Assembly: GCA_963522035.1 (NCBI GenBank)
Contig: CAUQYP010000002.1
Coordinates: forward strand, 36,370 to 100,369
DNA length: 64,000 bases
Direction of reading: 5' to 3'
From: Noviherbaspirillum_A sp963522035
GTDB taxonomy: Bacteria > Pseudomonadota > Gammaproteobacteria > Burkholderiales > Burkholderiaceae_D
Under the pieces are notes generated by a model, which made no database searches, was not told where the DNA came from, and was given only the letters and a program-made list of their open reading frames with translations. Of the stretch, positions 30,756-39,718 are shown one piece after another. Within the stretch, counting starts at the first letter, position 1, and the number at the start of each line of letters is the position of its first letter. The position numbers and the translations under genes are program-made.

Positions 30756-31792
30756 AAAAAAGATTGGCGGCATGGCTGCTGGCCGCTTGCGCGGTCTTGC
30801 CGAGCCTTTCTCGGGCGGATGACCTTTGCACCGGCAAGTTTCCGAACCTGATCACCGAAGTGTGCTGGTCCTGCGTTTTTCCGATCAAGATGTTCGGAAG
30901 TGTCACCCTGATGAGTGGTGGACAGGAAGACTATCAGTCCGGTCCCAGCCAGGCCGTGTGCGCCTGTAACAACGGCGGCGTGCCGAAGGTTGGGGTGCCG
31001 ACGTCGTTTTGGGAAATGGACATGATGACCGACGTGACGACCACGCCGGGATGCTTCCCGATGCTGGGCGGCGCGCGGGTAAATATCGGCGTGAATTCCG
31101 ACGCGTTCGGCATGGAGCGCAAGCAGCGCCCCGGTGCCAAGGCGTCCAGCAAGGGTTCCTTTCGGCAGGTCAACCTGTACCTTAACCCGGCCATGTATGT
31201 TCTCGGCGCGGTGCTGGACGACCAGTGCCTGGACAATCGCGGCATCGACGTGCCGTGGGTGTCGTTTGCCGACCCGACGCACAACGATGACGAGCTGGCC
31301 GGCATCCTGACACCCTATGCATTCCCCTTTGGCAGCCTGCTCGCCATCGGTGCCAACACGGCGGACGCGGTGGCGGCGACGGCCGGCTTTCCGATCAAGG
31401 AAATCTTCTGGGCGGCTGGCGCGTACGGCCAGATGTATCCCCTGACCGGTAACAACAACAGCCATATGAGCAACGAGCAGACGGCCCGCCTGCAGACCGC
31501 CCGTATCCTGGCCAAGTTGCATGCGGCCGGCACTCAGTGGTCTGCTGCCGGCGGGCAGGCGATGTGCGGCTACTACCCGCAGATCATCATGGACAAGCGC
31601 CAGTACAAATTGCAGCGACTGGCCCCGATCCCGCAGACCAGGAAAATTAATGGCCGCTGCTGCGATCCGATTGGCCGCTCGACCATCCTGGCCGAGTCCG
31701 GCACACAGGCACCCTTACCCAACATGAGAGACTTTTCCTATGCGATCTTCCGCAAGCGCGACTGCTGCAGCGGCGTTACTCCTGGCCCTTAA
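30752..31792 (+). CDS. traU: F-type conjugal transfer protein TraU
   Basis: 346 residues with a signal peptide and many cysteines. It has the family start CTGKFPNLITEVCWSCVFPI, then repeated Cys through the mature part, including a C-terminal RDCC. TraU is a periplasmic protein used in DNA transfer more than pilus assembly in F, and needs disulfide formation, consistent with dsbC in the same operon. The ATG overlaps the traW stop. The 3' end overlaps trbC by 53 bases. Confidence 0.95.
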   Translation: MKKRLAAWLLAACAVLPSLSRADDLCTGKFPNLITEVCWSCVFPIKMFGSVTLMSGGQEDYQSGPSQAVCACNNGGVPKVGVPTSFWEMDMMTDVTTTPGCFPMLGGARVNIGVNSDAFGMERKQRPGAKASSKGSFRQVNLYLNPAMYVLGAVLDDQCLDNRGIDVPWVSFADPTHNDDELAGILTPYAFPFGSLLAIGANTADAVAATAGFPIKEIFWAAGAYGQMYPLTGNNNSHMSNEQTARLQTARILAKLHAAGTQWSAAGGQAMCGYYPQIIMDKRQYKLQRLAPIPQTRKINGRCCDPIGRSTILAESGTQAPLPNMRDFSYAIFRKRDCCSGVTPGP

Positions 31793-32471
31793 TCTAGCCG
31801 GCCTGTCTGGCGGCGTAAGCGGGCAGGGACTACCGACCGATGGCGAGATCAAGGCGCAGATGGCCAAGCAGCGCGCGGCCACCATGGAAGCTCTAAAAAT
31901 GAGCCCGGGGCAGGGTGCGCTACCGGGTGGCTTCAAGACCGAAGTGCCCAATGTGGCGCCCGCGCCGCAGCGCACGCAGGATCTGGACGCGCTGGTCAAG
32001 CAGTACCAGACTGGCAAGGCGGTCGACCTGCCCAAGTCGTCCCACGACCTGATCGTGTTCGTGTCGTTCTCTATGCCGCCGGACATCCTGAAGGAACTGG
32101 CGCGGCAGGCAAAGGAGACCGGCGCCGTGCTGGTGCTGCGCGGTTTCAAGGACGAGTCGCTGAGTGCTACCAAGCAGGCAGCGTTGGTCATGAATCAGGC
32201 TGGCGCGGAATGGGATATTCATCCCGATCTTTTCAAATCGTTCAAGGTTACCAAGGTGCCGACCTTTGCGGTGGCCGCGGCAGAAGCCAGTTCGGTGCTG
32301 GAGGATGGCTGCGCACCGGAGACTACCTACGCGACCATTTCCGGGAACATTTCAATCCAGGTGGCGCTAGACACGATCCGCCGGCGGGCAAGCAAGCCAA
32401 TTGCGATGCTGGCCGAAGCCCGGCTGGAACGCATCAGGTTGGCGAGCCGTCCCGGTTCCGTAGGACGTTGA
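31740..32471 (+). CDS. trbC: F-type pilus assembly protein TrbC
   Basis: 243 residues with a signal peptide and the TrbC-family core: LIVFVSFSMPPDILKELARQAKETGAVLVLRGF, then KVTKVPTFAV, a thioredoxin-like fold without the redox CxxC. TrbC acts with TraW in the periplasm during pilus assembly. The start lies inside traU. TraN, which often follows in F-like operons, is absent here; the operon ends at the hairpin at 32480. Confidence 0.9.
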   Translation: MRSSASATAAAALLLALNLAGLSGGVSGQGLPTDGEIKAQMAKQRAATMEALKMSPGQGALPGGFKTEVPNVAPAPQRTQDLDALVKQYQTGKAVDLPKSSHDLIVFVSFSMPPDILKELARQAKETGAVLVLRGFKDESLSATKQAALVMNQAGAEWDIHPDLFKSFKVTKVPTFAVAAAEASSVLEDGCAPETTYATISGNISIQVALDTIRRRASKPIAMLAEARLERIRLASRPGSVGR

Positions 32472-32479
32472 GAATGAAA

Positions 32480-32511
32480 AACCCCGGTGTCGCAAAAGCG
32501 AAAACCGGGGC
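32480..32511. terminator. Probably bidirectional terminator
   Basis: AACCCCGGT / ACCGGGGCT-type stem between the convergent trbC and minus-strand 32560 gene. The A-rich left flank gives a T run for leftward transcripts; the right side is less T-rich, so action is best leftwards. Confidence 0.7.
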
Positions 32512-32559
32512 TGATACATCAAGTTATGTTTAAAGCGAACGAACTTCGTAGTCGAACTG

Positions 32560-32856
32560 TTACTTGCCCCGATGCAGCTGGAGTTCAGGAATTGAAATCG
32601 ACGAACGTCCAAATATTTTGGATTTGTCCGCTGAAGCAGGTAAAGGAGTTGCGTTCCTGGTGTCCACGGTAACGCGTCCACCCTGATACGAAATCAAAAC
32701 CTTGTTTCCCTTTTTGGCAGTTGATGGTTCATTCTGCTCAGTAGGTGTGTTTGCCAACTTGGAAGTACCGGTAAGCTTACGAGCTGCACGACGTTCCACA
32801 GATTCGCGCTTATATTGTGCGATCAGTTCTGCATCCCTGAATTTCGTGGCTTCCAT
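32560..32856 (-). CDS. Hypothetical protein, 98 aa
   Basis: Starts one base after the stop of the 32857 gene (TAAATG), with GGAGG inside that gene, so the two are an operon. Basic, hydrophilic and largely helical at the start (KFRDAELIAQYKRESVERRAARKL), with a strand-like KVLISYQGGRVTVDTRN at the centre. No family recognised; a partner role to the upstream protein is likely from the coupling. Confidence 0.55.
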   Translation of the reverse strand: MEATKFRDAELIAQYKRESVERRAARKLTGTSKLANTPTEQNEPSTAKKGNKVLISYQGGRVTVDTRNATPLPASADKSKIFGRSSISIPELQLHRGK

Positions 32857-33615
32857 TTAGTTTCCTCCATTCAAGTAGGCCCATACGTAGTTTATCAGTA
32901 TGCGCCAAGAGTTGCTGTTTGGCTTAAGATCGAACGTCATTTCACGCTCACTTCCCGCTTTTTCCCACCAGGTTGGGTCGGTATTGACTACCTGTTGGAC
33001 AGTTCGACATGCAGCTAAACGCGGATTTCCCTGCAAATCAACCGCTTTAAGTGATGCGTCGAAGCCGAATTTCGGCCAGACAAAATACCCAACCATGGCA
33101 TCGGGGTCATCTGTGTCAACTGGTCCTCTGCCAGCGGCGAACAGAGTTATTTCCTTGAATTGATACCGGTATGCCGTTGTCGCCATTAACCCGAAGGCAA
33201 TGGTACAAAATCGGCTACGCTTGGCCCGATCAAGCATTACCCTACTAATATGTAGATTATCAAGTCGAACTCCAGCGCCGCTAAGCGTCTGATAGGCAAT
33301 GACACTGAGCTTTTCGTCTGGTTTCATGAAAGCATTTTCAGAACTAACGTTAAAGCCAGCAGGAGTACCATCTTGTTGTTCTTTAAGAACGCTGATCTCG
33401 ATTGTTGACTCGTCCGCAGCCATAAACATTCGAGCAACATCAACTGGAGAAAGATTTAGGTCGTTTACGCCAAAGCGTGGGAGGTACAAGTTTTCAAATG
33501 GCCGATCATCCTCAAAATACAACTCCCCTGTGAATAGCGATGCGAAGTCATGCTCAAGGAGCATGTCTTCGAAAGGTTTAACATCGTTTTGGTAAAAGAC
33601 ATCATATGGCGCCAT
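32857..33615 (-). CDS. Possible GNAT-like protein, 252 aa
   Basis: A soluble protein whose second half reads like a GNAT acetyltransferase: SRVMLDRAKRSRFCTIAFGLMATTAYRYQFKEITLFAAG, then GYFVWPKFGFDA. Gly-Tyr-x-x-Trp-Pro-x-x-Gly-Phe-Asp phrases occur in GNAT-like and effector-type proteins. The acetyl-CoA loop (Q/R-x2-G-x-G/A) is not clear, so activity is uncertain. A weak ribosome site is followed by a coupled 98-residue gene that could be a cognate partner (for instance a toxin-partner pair). The higher AT content than the flanking tra genes suggests separate acquisition. Confidence 0.45.
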   Translation of the reverse strand: MAPYDVFYQNDVKPFEDMLLEHDFASLFTGELYFEDDRPFENLYLPRFGVNDLNLSPVDVARMFMAADESTIEISVLKEQQDGTPAGFNVSSENAFMKPDEKLSVIAYQTLSGAGVRLDNLHISRVMLDRAKRSRFCTIAFGLMATTAYRYQFKEITLFAAGRGPVDTDDPDAMVGYFVWPKFGFDASLKAVDLQGNPRLAACRTVQQVVNTDPTWWEKAGSEREMTFDLKPNSNSWRILINYVWAYLNGGN

Positions 33616-33721
33616 AAATTTATTAATTATTTAAAGGGGATTCAGGACTGATTCATATAGTACAAGCAGAAAAAAATTTTATAGATACAAAGTGAAATTT
33701 AGCCTCGCTTATTTGAAAAAA

Positions 33722-33755
33722 TACGTCCGGCATCGCTGATGCGATAGCCGGACAG
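33722..33755 (-). terminator. Strong hairpin, minus-strand terminator
   Basis: GTCCGGC / GCCGGAC with ATCGC / GCGAT inside. The leftward side runs into a T-rich stretch (A run on the plus strand at 33716-33721), suited to end the 33765 gene. Confidence 0.75.
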
Positions 33756-33764
33756 TGTTTTAAC

Positions 33765-34079
33765 TTATGAAGGGAAATGTGCTTCCTGATCGGTCAGACG
33801 GTTGCGAATGGAAAGCCATTCACGCTCGTCCATCCTTTCGCTCCAGGTGGAGACTGCCTTGCCGTTGATCCAGTGACAAAAGGCCACGCGGTAGACGTTG
33901 GGTTTGACGGATGGGACCGCGGTGTATTCATACTCATTGAAGCCGTGGAAGTCGATATTGATGACCGAGACGGTCTGGACATTAAATAGCCAGTTGTAGA
34001 AATCGCAGATCATCCGGACAGCGAGGATCAGCAAGGTACGAGCGGCGATGCAGGCTTTTTGAACAGAAGTGGAAAACAT
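33765..34079 (-). CDS. Small membrane-associated hypothetical protein, 104 aa
   Basis: Start at 34079 is supported by CAGGAGATTTAC; an in-frame upstream ATG has no ribosome site. A hydrophobic helix near the N-terminus (ARTLLILAVRMICDFYNWLF) is followed by a beta-rich soluble domain with YRVAFCHWINGKAVSTW. Could be anchored with the domain in the cytoplasm. Unrecognised. Confidence 0.5.
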   Translation of the reverse strand: MFSTSVQKACIAARTLLILAVRMICDFYNWLFNVQTVSVINIDFHGFNEYEYTAVPSVKPNVYRVAFCHWINGKAVSTWSERMDEREWLSIRNRLTDQEAHFPS

Positions 34080-34285
34080 GTAAATCTCCTGGTAGGTGCC
34101 GAAGTGGCGTTTTCGATACCGAGAGATGACGCACATGAAAATGCAAGCACCGATTTGGGCGATCGGAGGACAGCGTGATTGTCGCAGCGGCAGTCCTAAC
34201 CCAAAATGGGCTTAAGGGTGAGCCTTTACAGGCATAGGACGAAGCGACGGAACTGGCCTTTCTCGATGCCAGGCAGCGGCGTCAC

Positions 34286-36292
34286 TTAAGTCTTTTCCTT
34301 GAACCAGTGTTTTGCCGCCTCGGGATTTCGGCGTTTCCAATCTGCGAGCTGTCTGCCTTTGAGCCATAAGCCGTGATCTTCGGCATCTGCTAGCGTGATC
34401 GGAGAGGACGGGGCTAGAGTATGTGTTGCAGCTTGTTTGGCAGGCTCGACCGCCGTACTGGCCCCAGGTCGTGTTTGTTTTTGAATGGAAACACTTTGGT
34501 CATTATTCCTTGGCCGTTCGAGCAACACGCGCATTTCTGGAAATAGCAGACTTAGCAAGCGGTCATATTTTGTATCACGCTGGTAATTCGTCTCTCCAGC
34601 TTGAATGCTTTCCCACGCCTTGTTGCGCCAGTTTGCGACATGTTCAGCCTGTGCCTCCGTGAGCTTGGGCTTGTATGCTCGCGTGGCCATCAAATAGAGC
34701 GTATGCCACTTCCAAGACTGCTGTGGTTCGGAAATGATGGTGTTGATAACTTGCCAGCCAGTGAGAAGTTTATACCCGATACCCCTGTCCATCTTGATGG
34801 AGAGAAGCCGCATGATGATGTTGCGCCGCCAGAAAAAGAGTTCTTTGTCCTCGGCTTCCAGATACCCATGGCTGCTCAAGCCTTCTGCGGCTTCTTTTGC
34901 CAGCGCAAGATAGTGGTCGCTCATGCCGTCCTTACCCAGCCCATCTTCATCAAGCTGGCGTGAGTCTGCGCATTTTTCAATCGCATCCAGATAAATTTGA
35001 GCCCATTCCGATGGGCTTCGTGACGCCGCTAGGCCGGATCGGTAAATCTTTGCCTTCTGAAGCACTAATTCCTGGTCTAACTGCTGTTCCAGGTCCTGCA
35101 GAAGTTGACCGGACTGCGGATGATAAAGCCAACGCTTTCCTGCCACCTCGTTAATGACCAGCTTTTCAAGCTCGGCGCGCGTAACTCGGCCTCCCATGCG
35201 GCCGATATCGATTTCGAGCGCTGGGCATCCTTCACGGCTTATCCTGTTAATGCGTTCGTCGGTAATCCGATTGGTGACAGTCACTTCGATCAGAAGATCC
35301 TCACCGGTGGACTGCTTTGCGAGCACGTCGGGAACGATCCGGCCAAACCTGTGTTCGAGGACAACGGCTTGAAGATGTGCCAATCTTTCGGGGATCACTC
35401 TTTCCTTGACCAGCATGCCGGCATCCGTCTGCCGTTCGCTGCGAACGGACAGGGAGGGCAGCCAGATCTTTTTGTGTTGAGCGAGAATCAGCTTCACAAG
35501 TCGGTGCAACAAGGTTTCCCGCCGCAATTCAGATGGGGTGTCTTCCGGCAGGTCATCGAGTTCATCCCAGTCGAAAGCTTCCACAGCCTTATCGCGAGCG
35601 GCTGCTTCCGCTTGCAGCACCAGTTGGTCATCTTGCCAGTGCCCTTGCCAGCAAGCATTTTCTAAGAAGGGCGTCAGCCGCCGCCGAATTTCATCAGGGG
35701 CCATGGCAGCGATTGTGGGATCGTCCACCAGAATATCGATGCTTGGGACAACACTTCCGTCCGTACTGGCCTGGGCGGAACCGACAAGCTGGACTTCCAG
35801 TTGGCGGCCGTCGTCGAGAGTCAGAAATGCTCTTAGCCGGTCGTGGAACTCTACATTCGCAATGCGTACATGCTCAGGCGGCAGTTCAACCCACGCGTCA
35901 TGAAAGTCGCCGCTCAATCCCTCGACACGGCCATGACGGCGCCGCCGTGGAAGAAGCAACGTTTCTTCGCCCAGCAGTGCCTCCATGAGTGCTGCCCGGG
36001 CTGCCAACACCATGCACGCATGTTTCGGAGAACCGTCCGGATGGCGAAAATGCGGTCTGACGCTAAACTTTTCTTTGGCTGCATTCACCGCAGTAAGCGG
36101 TTGTCCACAGCTGATGCAGACGCAATTGCATTTCGCACCGCGCTCTTGCGGGCCCAGCTCTAAGATGTAGCGCAGGTTCCCTGTCCCATGCTGTTGAGCC
36201 CATGCCATGACCAGGTCATTAGCCGCGACTTTTGCGAGTGACCCCTTTTCTGCAGACCTGGCAGAAAAAGGAGGGACAGATGACAGCACCAT
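34286..36292 (-). CDS. CoiA-like nuclease-fold protein, 668 aa
   Basis: The N-terminal third has a zinc-finger-like CNCVCISCGQPL segment, then VRPHFRHPDGSPKHAC, the signature of competence CoiA-like proteins. A restriction-like core follows: VPDVLAKQ...DLLIEVTVTNRITDERINRI (acidic residue, then E-V-T in place of E-x-K), at about residues 315-355. A second, earlier segment (FHDRLRAFLTLDDGRQLEVQL...VPSIDILVDD) may be another copy of the fold. C-terminal 250 residues are helical. Start follows AAAGGAAATATCAGA. Divergent from the 36379 gene. A nuclease role in defence or DNA uptake is possible; the lysine of the classical motif is not clear. Confidence 0.55.
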   Translation of the reverse strand: MVLSSVPPFSARSAEKGSLAKVAANDLVMAWAQQHGTGNLRYILELGPQERGAKCNCVCISCGQPLTAVNAAKEKFSVRPHFRHPDGSPKHACMVLAARAALMEALLGEETLLLPRRRRHGRVEGLSGDFHDAWVELPPEHVRIANVEFHDRLRAFLTLDDGRQLEVQLVGSAQASTDGSVVPSIDILVDDPTIAAMAPDEIRRRLTPFLENACWQGHWQDDQLVLQAEAAARDKAVEAFDWDELDDLPEDTPSELRRETLLHRLVKLILAQHKKIWLPSLSVRSERQTDAGMLVKERVIPERLAHLQAVVLEHRFGRIVPDVLAKQSTGEDLLIEVTVTNRITDERINRISREGCPALEIDIGRMGGRVTRAELEKLVINEVAGKRWLYHPQSGQLLQDLEQQLDQELVLQKAKIYRSGLAASRSPSEWAQIYLDAIEKCADSRQLDEDGLGKDGMSDHYLALAKEAAEGLSSHGYLEAEDKELFFWRRNIIMRLLSIKMDRGIGYKLLTGWQVINTIISEPQQSWKWHTLYLMATRAYKPKLTEAQAEHVANWRNKAWESIQAGETNYQRDTKYDRLLSLLFPEMRVLLERPRNNDQSVSIQKQTRPGASTAVEPAKQAATHTLAPSSPITLADAEDHGLWLKGRQLADWKRRNPEAAKHWFKEKT

Positions 36293-36378
36293 TCTGATAT
36301 TTCCTTTATGAATCTTTCTGAGTAGAATTATTACAGAGTTCTACGCCAGTTCGCTGGTTCATGAAAGGAAGGTTCACA

Positions 36379-36963
36379 ATGCTCGATCAGTTTGAACAAT
36401 GGCTGAAAGAAGTTCGCGAAGATGCTGTTGCTGCAAAAATGGCAACAGCAAAAGAGGCAAACATCTCCAACTGGAAAAAAATCATTTGGAAAGCGCCCGA
36501 TAAAAATAGAGCAATCAAGGCTAAGTTCAGGGAGATGTCACAAAAGTTGAAGGCATCAGGGCATTTCGAAGTGAAATGCAGGTCGAGCAAGAATGGCGGA
36601 GAATGGCTTTACGATCTGGTATGGCACAAGGTCGACAAGATGGGAAATATGATTGAAGTCATATTAACGATGGAAATTGAAATGTCTTATATGGACGAAT
36701 GCATCAAGCGCCATGATTTCAATAAATTGCTCCAGGCGGACTCGACCTATAAAGTCTTTGTGTTTCAACAGAAAACGGAAGCGGATGTCATGCTTGGAAT
36801 GGAAAAGCTCAAGTCTGCTGCAGCGCATTACCGCTTTAGAACTGGCTCGGACTTTCTTCTTTGCGGGTGGTCAACGCAAAAAAACGACTTTTTCTTCGAC
36901 AGGTTTTATGCACGTCCCGATAGCGCCATGCCTCCGCTGCAGGAGCATCGACTCGTAGCGTAA
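36379..36963 (+). CDS. Restriction-fold-like hypothetical protein, 194 aa
   Basis: ATG at 36379 after AAAGGAAGGTTCACA. The core GEWLYDLVWHKVD...VILTMEIEMS, then DFNKLLQADSTYKVFVFQ, has the D-x(n)-E-x-E spacing of a PD-(D/E)xK-like fold family in which EWLYDLVW and the DF-KLL phrase are typical. The Lys of a fully active site is not seen, so it could be a catalytically altered member. It is divergent from the CoiA-like gene with a short shared promoter region, suggesting a functional pair (inference). Terminator at 37085. Confidence 0.5.
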   Translation: MLDQFEQWLKEVREDAVAAKMATAKEANISNWKKIIWKAPDKNRAIKAKFREMSQKLKASGHFEVKCRSSKNGGEWLYDLVWHKVDKMGNMIEVILTMEIEMSYMDECIKRHDFNKLLQADSTYKVFVFQQKTEADVMLGMEKLKSAAAHYRFRTGSDFLLCGWSTQKNDFFFDRFYARPDSAMPPLQEHRLVA

Positions 36964-37084
36964 GTGTTTGCGCAGTAGCCAGTGCCCATTGGAAATCTTT
37001 GACATATTTAATGCCGATAGCCTGAAAGTGTGTATCGAGAAAATCGGCAGCGCCTAACCAAGTGCCGGTGTCGTAACAAGTACC

Positions 37085-37118
37085 GCCCTCCGTTGCCTTT
37101 GCCCGGAGGGCTTTTTTT
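37085..37118 (+). terminator. Intrinsic terminator
   Basis: GCCCTCCG / CGGAGGGC stem followed by seven T. Confidence 0.9.
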
Positions 37119-37158
37119 GTTCTTAGGTCAGTGGCGATTCTGCTTTCGCAGTGAGCAC

Positions 37159-37758
37159 TTATTCCCGTGGGTGTCGAAGAAAACCGAACACTACCCACGG
37201 GATGGTCGATGTGAGTACGTTCTCCGCAAGCCCGTCCTTGCCTAACAACGCTAAGACCCCTGCGAGTGCAAGCAGGAAAAGGATCAATACGAAGGTGATC
37301 CACTGACCACGCTTAAGGTAGCGCCAGCGATCAGGCTGCGAATTGTTTGAAATTCGGGACGGCGCAGGTCTTGACCGATTTCGCGGCGACTTAAGTAATT
37401 CTCGATGCTGTTGGAGCGGGTGAGTACGGGGGAGGGTTGCTGGTGCCTGCGGAAGCGGGCGGTGTTGCGGGGAGGTAGAAGGAGCAGGCGGGAAGGTTCG
37501 ATCACTGTCGGGGTCGCCGTCACCATCGCCATCGCCATCGTCCCCATCATCGCCTGCAGTTTGCGCACGCTCGCCGGCCCCATCGGCTGCCGATGTGTCC
37601 TTAGCCGCCATAGGCAGTTTGCGCACCGGCTTCCGGTACAAGCAGTCGAGGTCCGGAATATGGCGACCTTCGATCACACTTCGAGCGAATTCCAGATACA
37701 TCTTCATTCTCATTCCGCGATGAGTATCAACAGAACGGTTGTCGGTAAAGAGATTCAT
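37159..37758 (-). CDS. Low-complexity single-span membrane protein, 199 aa
   Basis: N-terminal 50 residues form a small charged domain. Then comes an Asp-Gly run (DDGDDGDGDGDGDPDSD) encoded by repeated GATGGC-type triplets, a Pro/Arg/Gln/Ser-rich linker, and a C-terminal hydrophobic span (about 153-180). Probably anchored with the acidic stretch in the cytoplasm. Acidic repeats can mimic DNA or bind metal, but there is no direct evidence. Repeat-length variation is likely. Unrecognised. Confidence 0.45.
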   Translation of the reverse strand: MNLFTDNRSVDTHRGMRMKMYLEFARSVIEGRHIPDLDCLYRKPVRKLPMAAKDTSAADGAGERAQTAGDDGDDGDGDGDGDPDSDRTFPPAPSTSPQHRPLPQAPATLPRTHPLQQHRELLKSPRNRSRPAPSRISNNSQPDRWRYLKRGQWITFVLILFLLALAGVLALLGKDGLAENVLTSTIPWVVFGFLRHPRE

Positions 37759-38575
37759 AAATCGGTACTCTCGTTTTAGTTAAGAGATGATTCCGGTCAG
37801 GCTTAAATGCCTGTACCTAGCATTTTACCGGACTGCCATGTCACGACTCCGCCCAAGCGGTTTGCAGTGGTCCTCCTCACTTTGCAGCATCTTATAACCA
37901 TATTATTTGCAACAATCAATCCATCCCTACCCACCCTTTATATCCCGGCTCCGACCACCTCCCGGGTCGCTCCGCCGACATCCTCGTCTCCCTTTCATCC
38001 CCTTTATTTTCTTCTCTTTCTTTTTCTTCTGGCGCAAGGGCCACACCCCGCGACCTATGCCGTTTAACAGCGGCCGGTCGTCCCTGGACCGATCGCGGCG
38101 ACTTCCTGAATTATCTTTTTCCTTTTGAGCGGTGGTCTCGATCTTATCCCTGAGGCGGGGATATCGGCTCCGCTCACCTGCTGGCGCCTTGTCATCGTTG
38201 TGCACTTACGGCCGGCCTGGTGGCCACGGTCCGTTGTATCCCTTTTTTTCTTTTTTCTTTTTGTATCCTCTCGGGCGCGGCTGGCCGGGGTCAAGGAGAG
38301 GGTAGCGGGGTTTTTCGGGCGGTCGAAATATCCGGTCAGGTTTTTGGGAAAGGGGGTCGATCAACCGTTGTTATGACTCCGTTCACCTGTTGGATTGATT
38401 GTTGCGTTCTTGTCTCCTCAACCCGTATTACTGTATGCTTGACCAGTAATTGTTGTTTCGCTACGGGGAAGGTCTGTCGCTGTTCCACCCTGGCAACCGC
38501 TATCGGTAAACCGGACCGGGCAGAAGAAATAAATGCAGGGCGGCTACGCCGCCCGGCTTGCAGAGGAGTCTTCAG
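37759..38575. other. Gene-free 817-base stretch with pyrimidine-rich tracts
   Basis: No convincing gene is seen. The plus strand has long C/T runs (about 37970-38030 and 38237-38272). A 17-base motif is present twice (38168-38184 and 38377-38393, 15 of 17 matches, CTCCG-start). A GGGCGGC / GCCGCCC hairpin lies at about 38539-38555 just before the recombinase. It could be a control region or an origin-like segment; no iteron array or DnaA box set is clear. Confidence 0.4.
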
Positions 38576-39613
38576 ATGGATATGAAAACGTTCGGTTTAT
38601 ACGATCACCCCGATGGCTGGCGCCGCGAGCCGATTGAAGCCTTCGCCGAGTTCGTCAAGTCCGAGGCCTACCTCGACCACGGCCGCCGCCCGCCCACGAC
38701 CGACGTCAACAAGAAAAAGCGCCCGCTGCGCGACTCCACCCGCAAGAACCTGCTTCACATGTTCGGCAAGTTCGTCAAATGGATGGCCGGCGAACAGGTC
38801 GACCTGTTCACTGTCACGCCAGACCACATCCTGCGCTTTCTCGACGCCCAGGTCACCGGCCGCGGCAAGGGCGACAAGGATATGGTCAGCACCATCCGGT
38901 CCCGCCATGTACGTCTACTCGAGCGCGTCTACCGGCATCTGGAAGTCATGCCGAACCCGGCATCGATGGCCGCGCACGGCATGTACCGGAATCGCGAGCA
39001 GGGTGCCGCCGGCGTCGACAAGCCCACCATTGCGCTCACGCGCGAACAGGAGCAGGCTTTCCTGCTGGCGCTGCCTGGCGAGCCGGGCGATGCGCGCCAG
39101 AACTGGAAGCGCCGGCGCGATCGCGCCATGCTGGCGCTGGCCATCGGCGCCGGATTGAAGGTTTCCGAGATCCGGGGCCTCTACGTCGAAAACATAGGCC
39201 AGCCGCATAAGGACGGCTCCATCACCATTGCGGTCAATCCCGCCGCCACGGACGGCACCAGCCTGCCTCATGACACGATTCTGCGCCAGGAGTACGTCTC
39301 CTACTTGCAGCCTTGGCTGAAAGAGCGTGTGGGCCTCGATGTGCCCGGCAGGCTGCTTTTCCCTGCCGGACTAAGAAAGGTCGAAAAGATCGACCAGGCC
39401 ACGCTCTATCGGCAGATCAAGGCAGCTTTCGAGCGAGCCGGTCTGACTTCCGTGGATCACCAAGGCGGCCGCACCCTGCGCAACACCTTTGCCGTGCGCG
39501 AACTGGCGCAAGGCACGACAGTGGGGCAGCTTTACGACCTGATGGGGCACCGGGATATCAAGACGACAGAATGTTTTGTCGGTTTAGTGCCAAGGTACCG
39601 GTCAAGCGACTGA
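38576..39613 (+). CDS. Degenerate tyrosine-recombinase-like protein, 345 aa
   Basis: It has a SAM-like N-terminal core-binding domain and a C-terminal catalytic-domain fold with the GHRDIKTTE motif. Catalytic positions deviate: the first Arg of the G-x-R-x-SE box is Lys (K195), the His of the H-x-L-R box is Arg (R299, with R302 kept), and the nucleophilic Tyr nine residues after GH is Phe (F334). It may therefore bind DNA without cutting, or use another Tyr in its final VPRYRSSD. ATG at 38576 after GAGGAGTCTTCAG. GC-rich codon use contrasts with the gene-free stretch upstream. No att site is visible. Confidence 0.7.
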   Translation: MDMKTFGLYDHPDGWRREPIEAFAEFVKSEAYLDHGRRPPTTDVNKKKRPLRDSTRKNLLHMFGKFVKWMAGEQVDLFTVTPDHILRFLDAQVTGRGKGDKDMVSTIRSRHVRLLERVYRHLEVMPNPASMAAHGMYRNREQGAAGVDKPTIALTREQEQAFLLALPGEPGDARQNWKRRRDRAMLALAIGAGLKVSEIRGLYVENIGQPHKDGSITIAVNPAATDGTSLPHDTILRQEYVSYLQPWLKERVGLDVPGRLLFPAGLRKVEKIDQATLYRQIKAAFERAGLTSVDHQGGRTLRNTFAVRELAQGTTVGQLYDLMGHRDIKTTECFVGLVPRYRSSD

Positions 39614-39718
39614 TATGGCACGGATTCGCGGCATAATCAGCCGTTCAATTCCAATCTATATCTGCATGAACATCCTTGATATGCGGACACGGATTCACAA
39701 TGAAAGCAAAGGAATACG

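Noticed and set aside
30656..31522. 288-codon minus-strand frame opposite traU
   Set aside because: Shadow of traU; His/Arg/Val-rich composition typical of antisense of GC-rich genes.
15119..34290. 13-base identity GGCGTCACTTAAG at 15119-15131 and 34278-34290
   Set aside because: Short, and the second copy includes the stop codon of the CoiA-like gene; could be an IS trace, but nothing else supports it.
37807..38376. Several 60-120 codon frames in both directions
   Set aside because: Low-complexity Pro/Ser or Lys/Arg products from pyrimidine-rich tracts, no ribosome sites.
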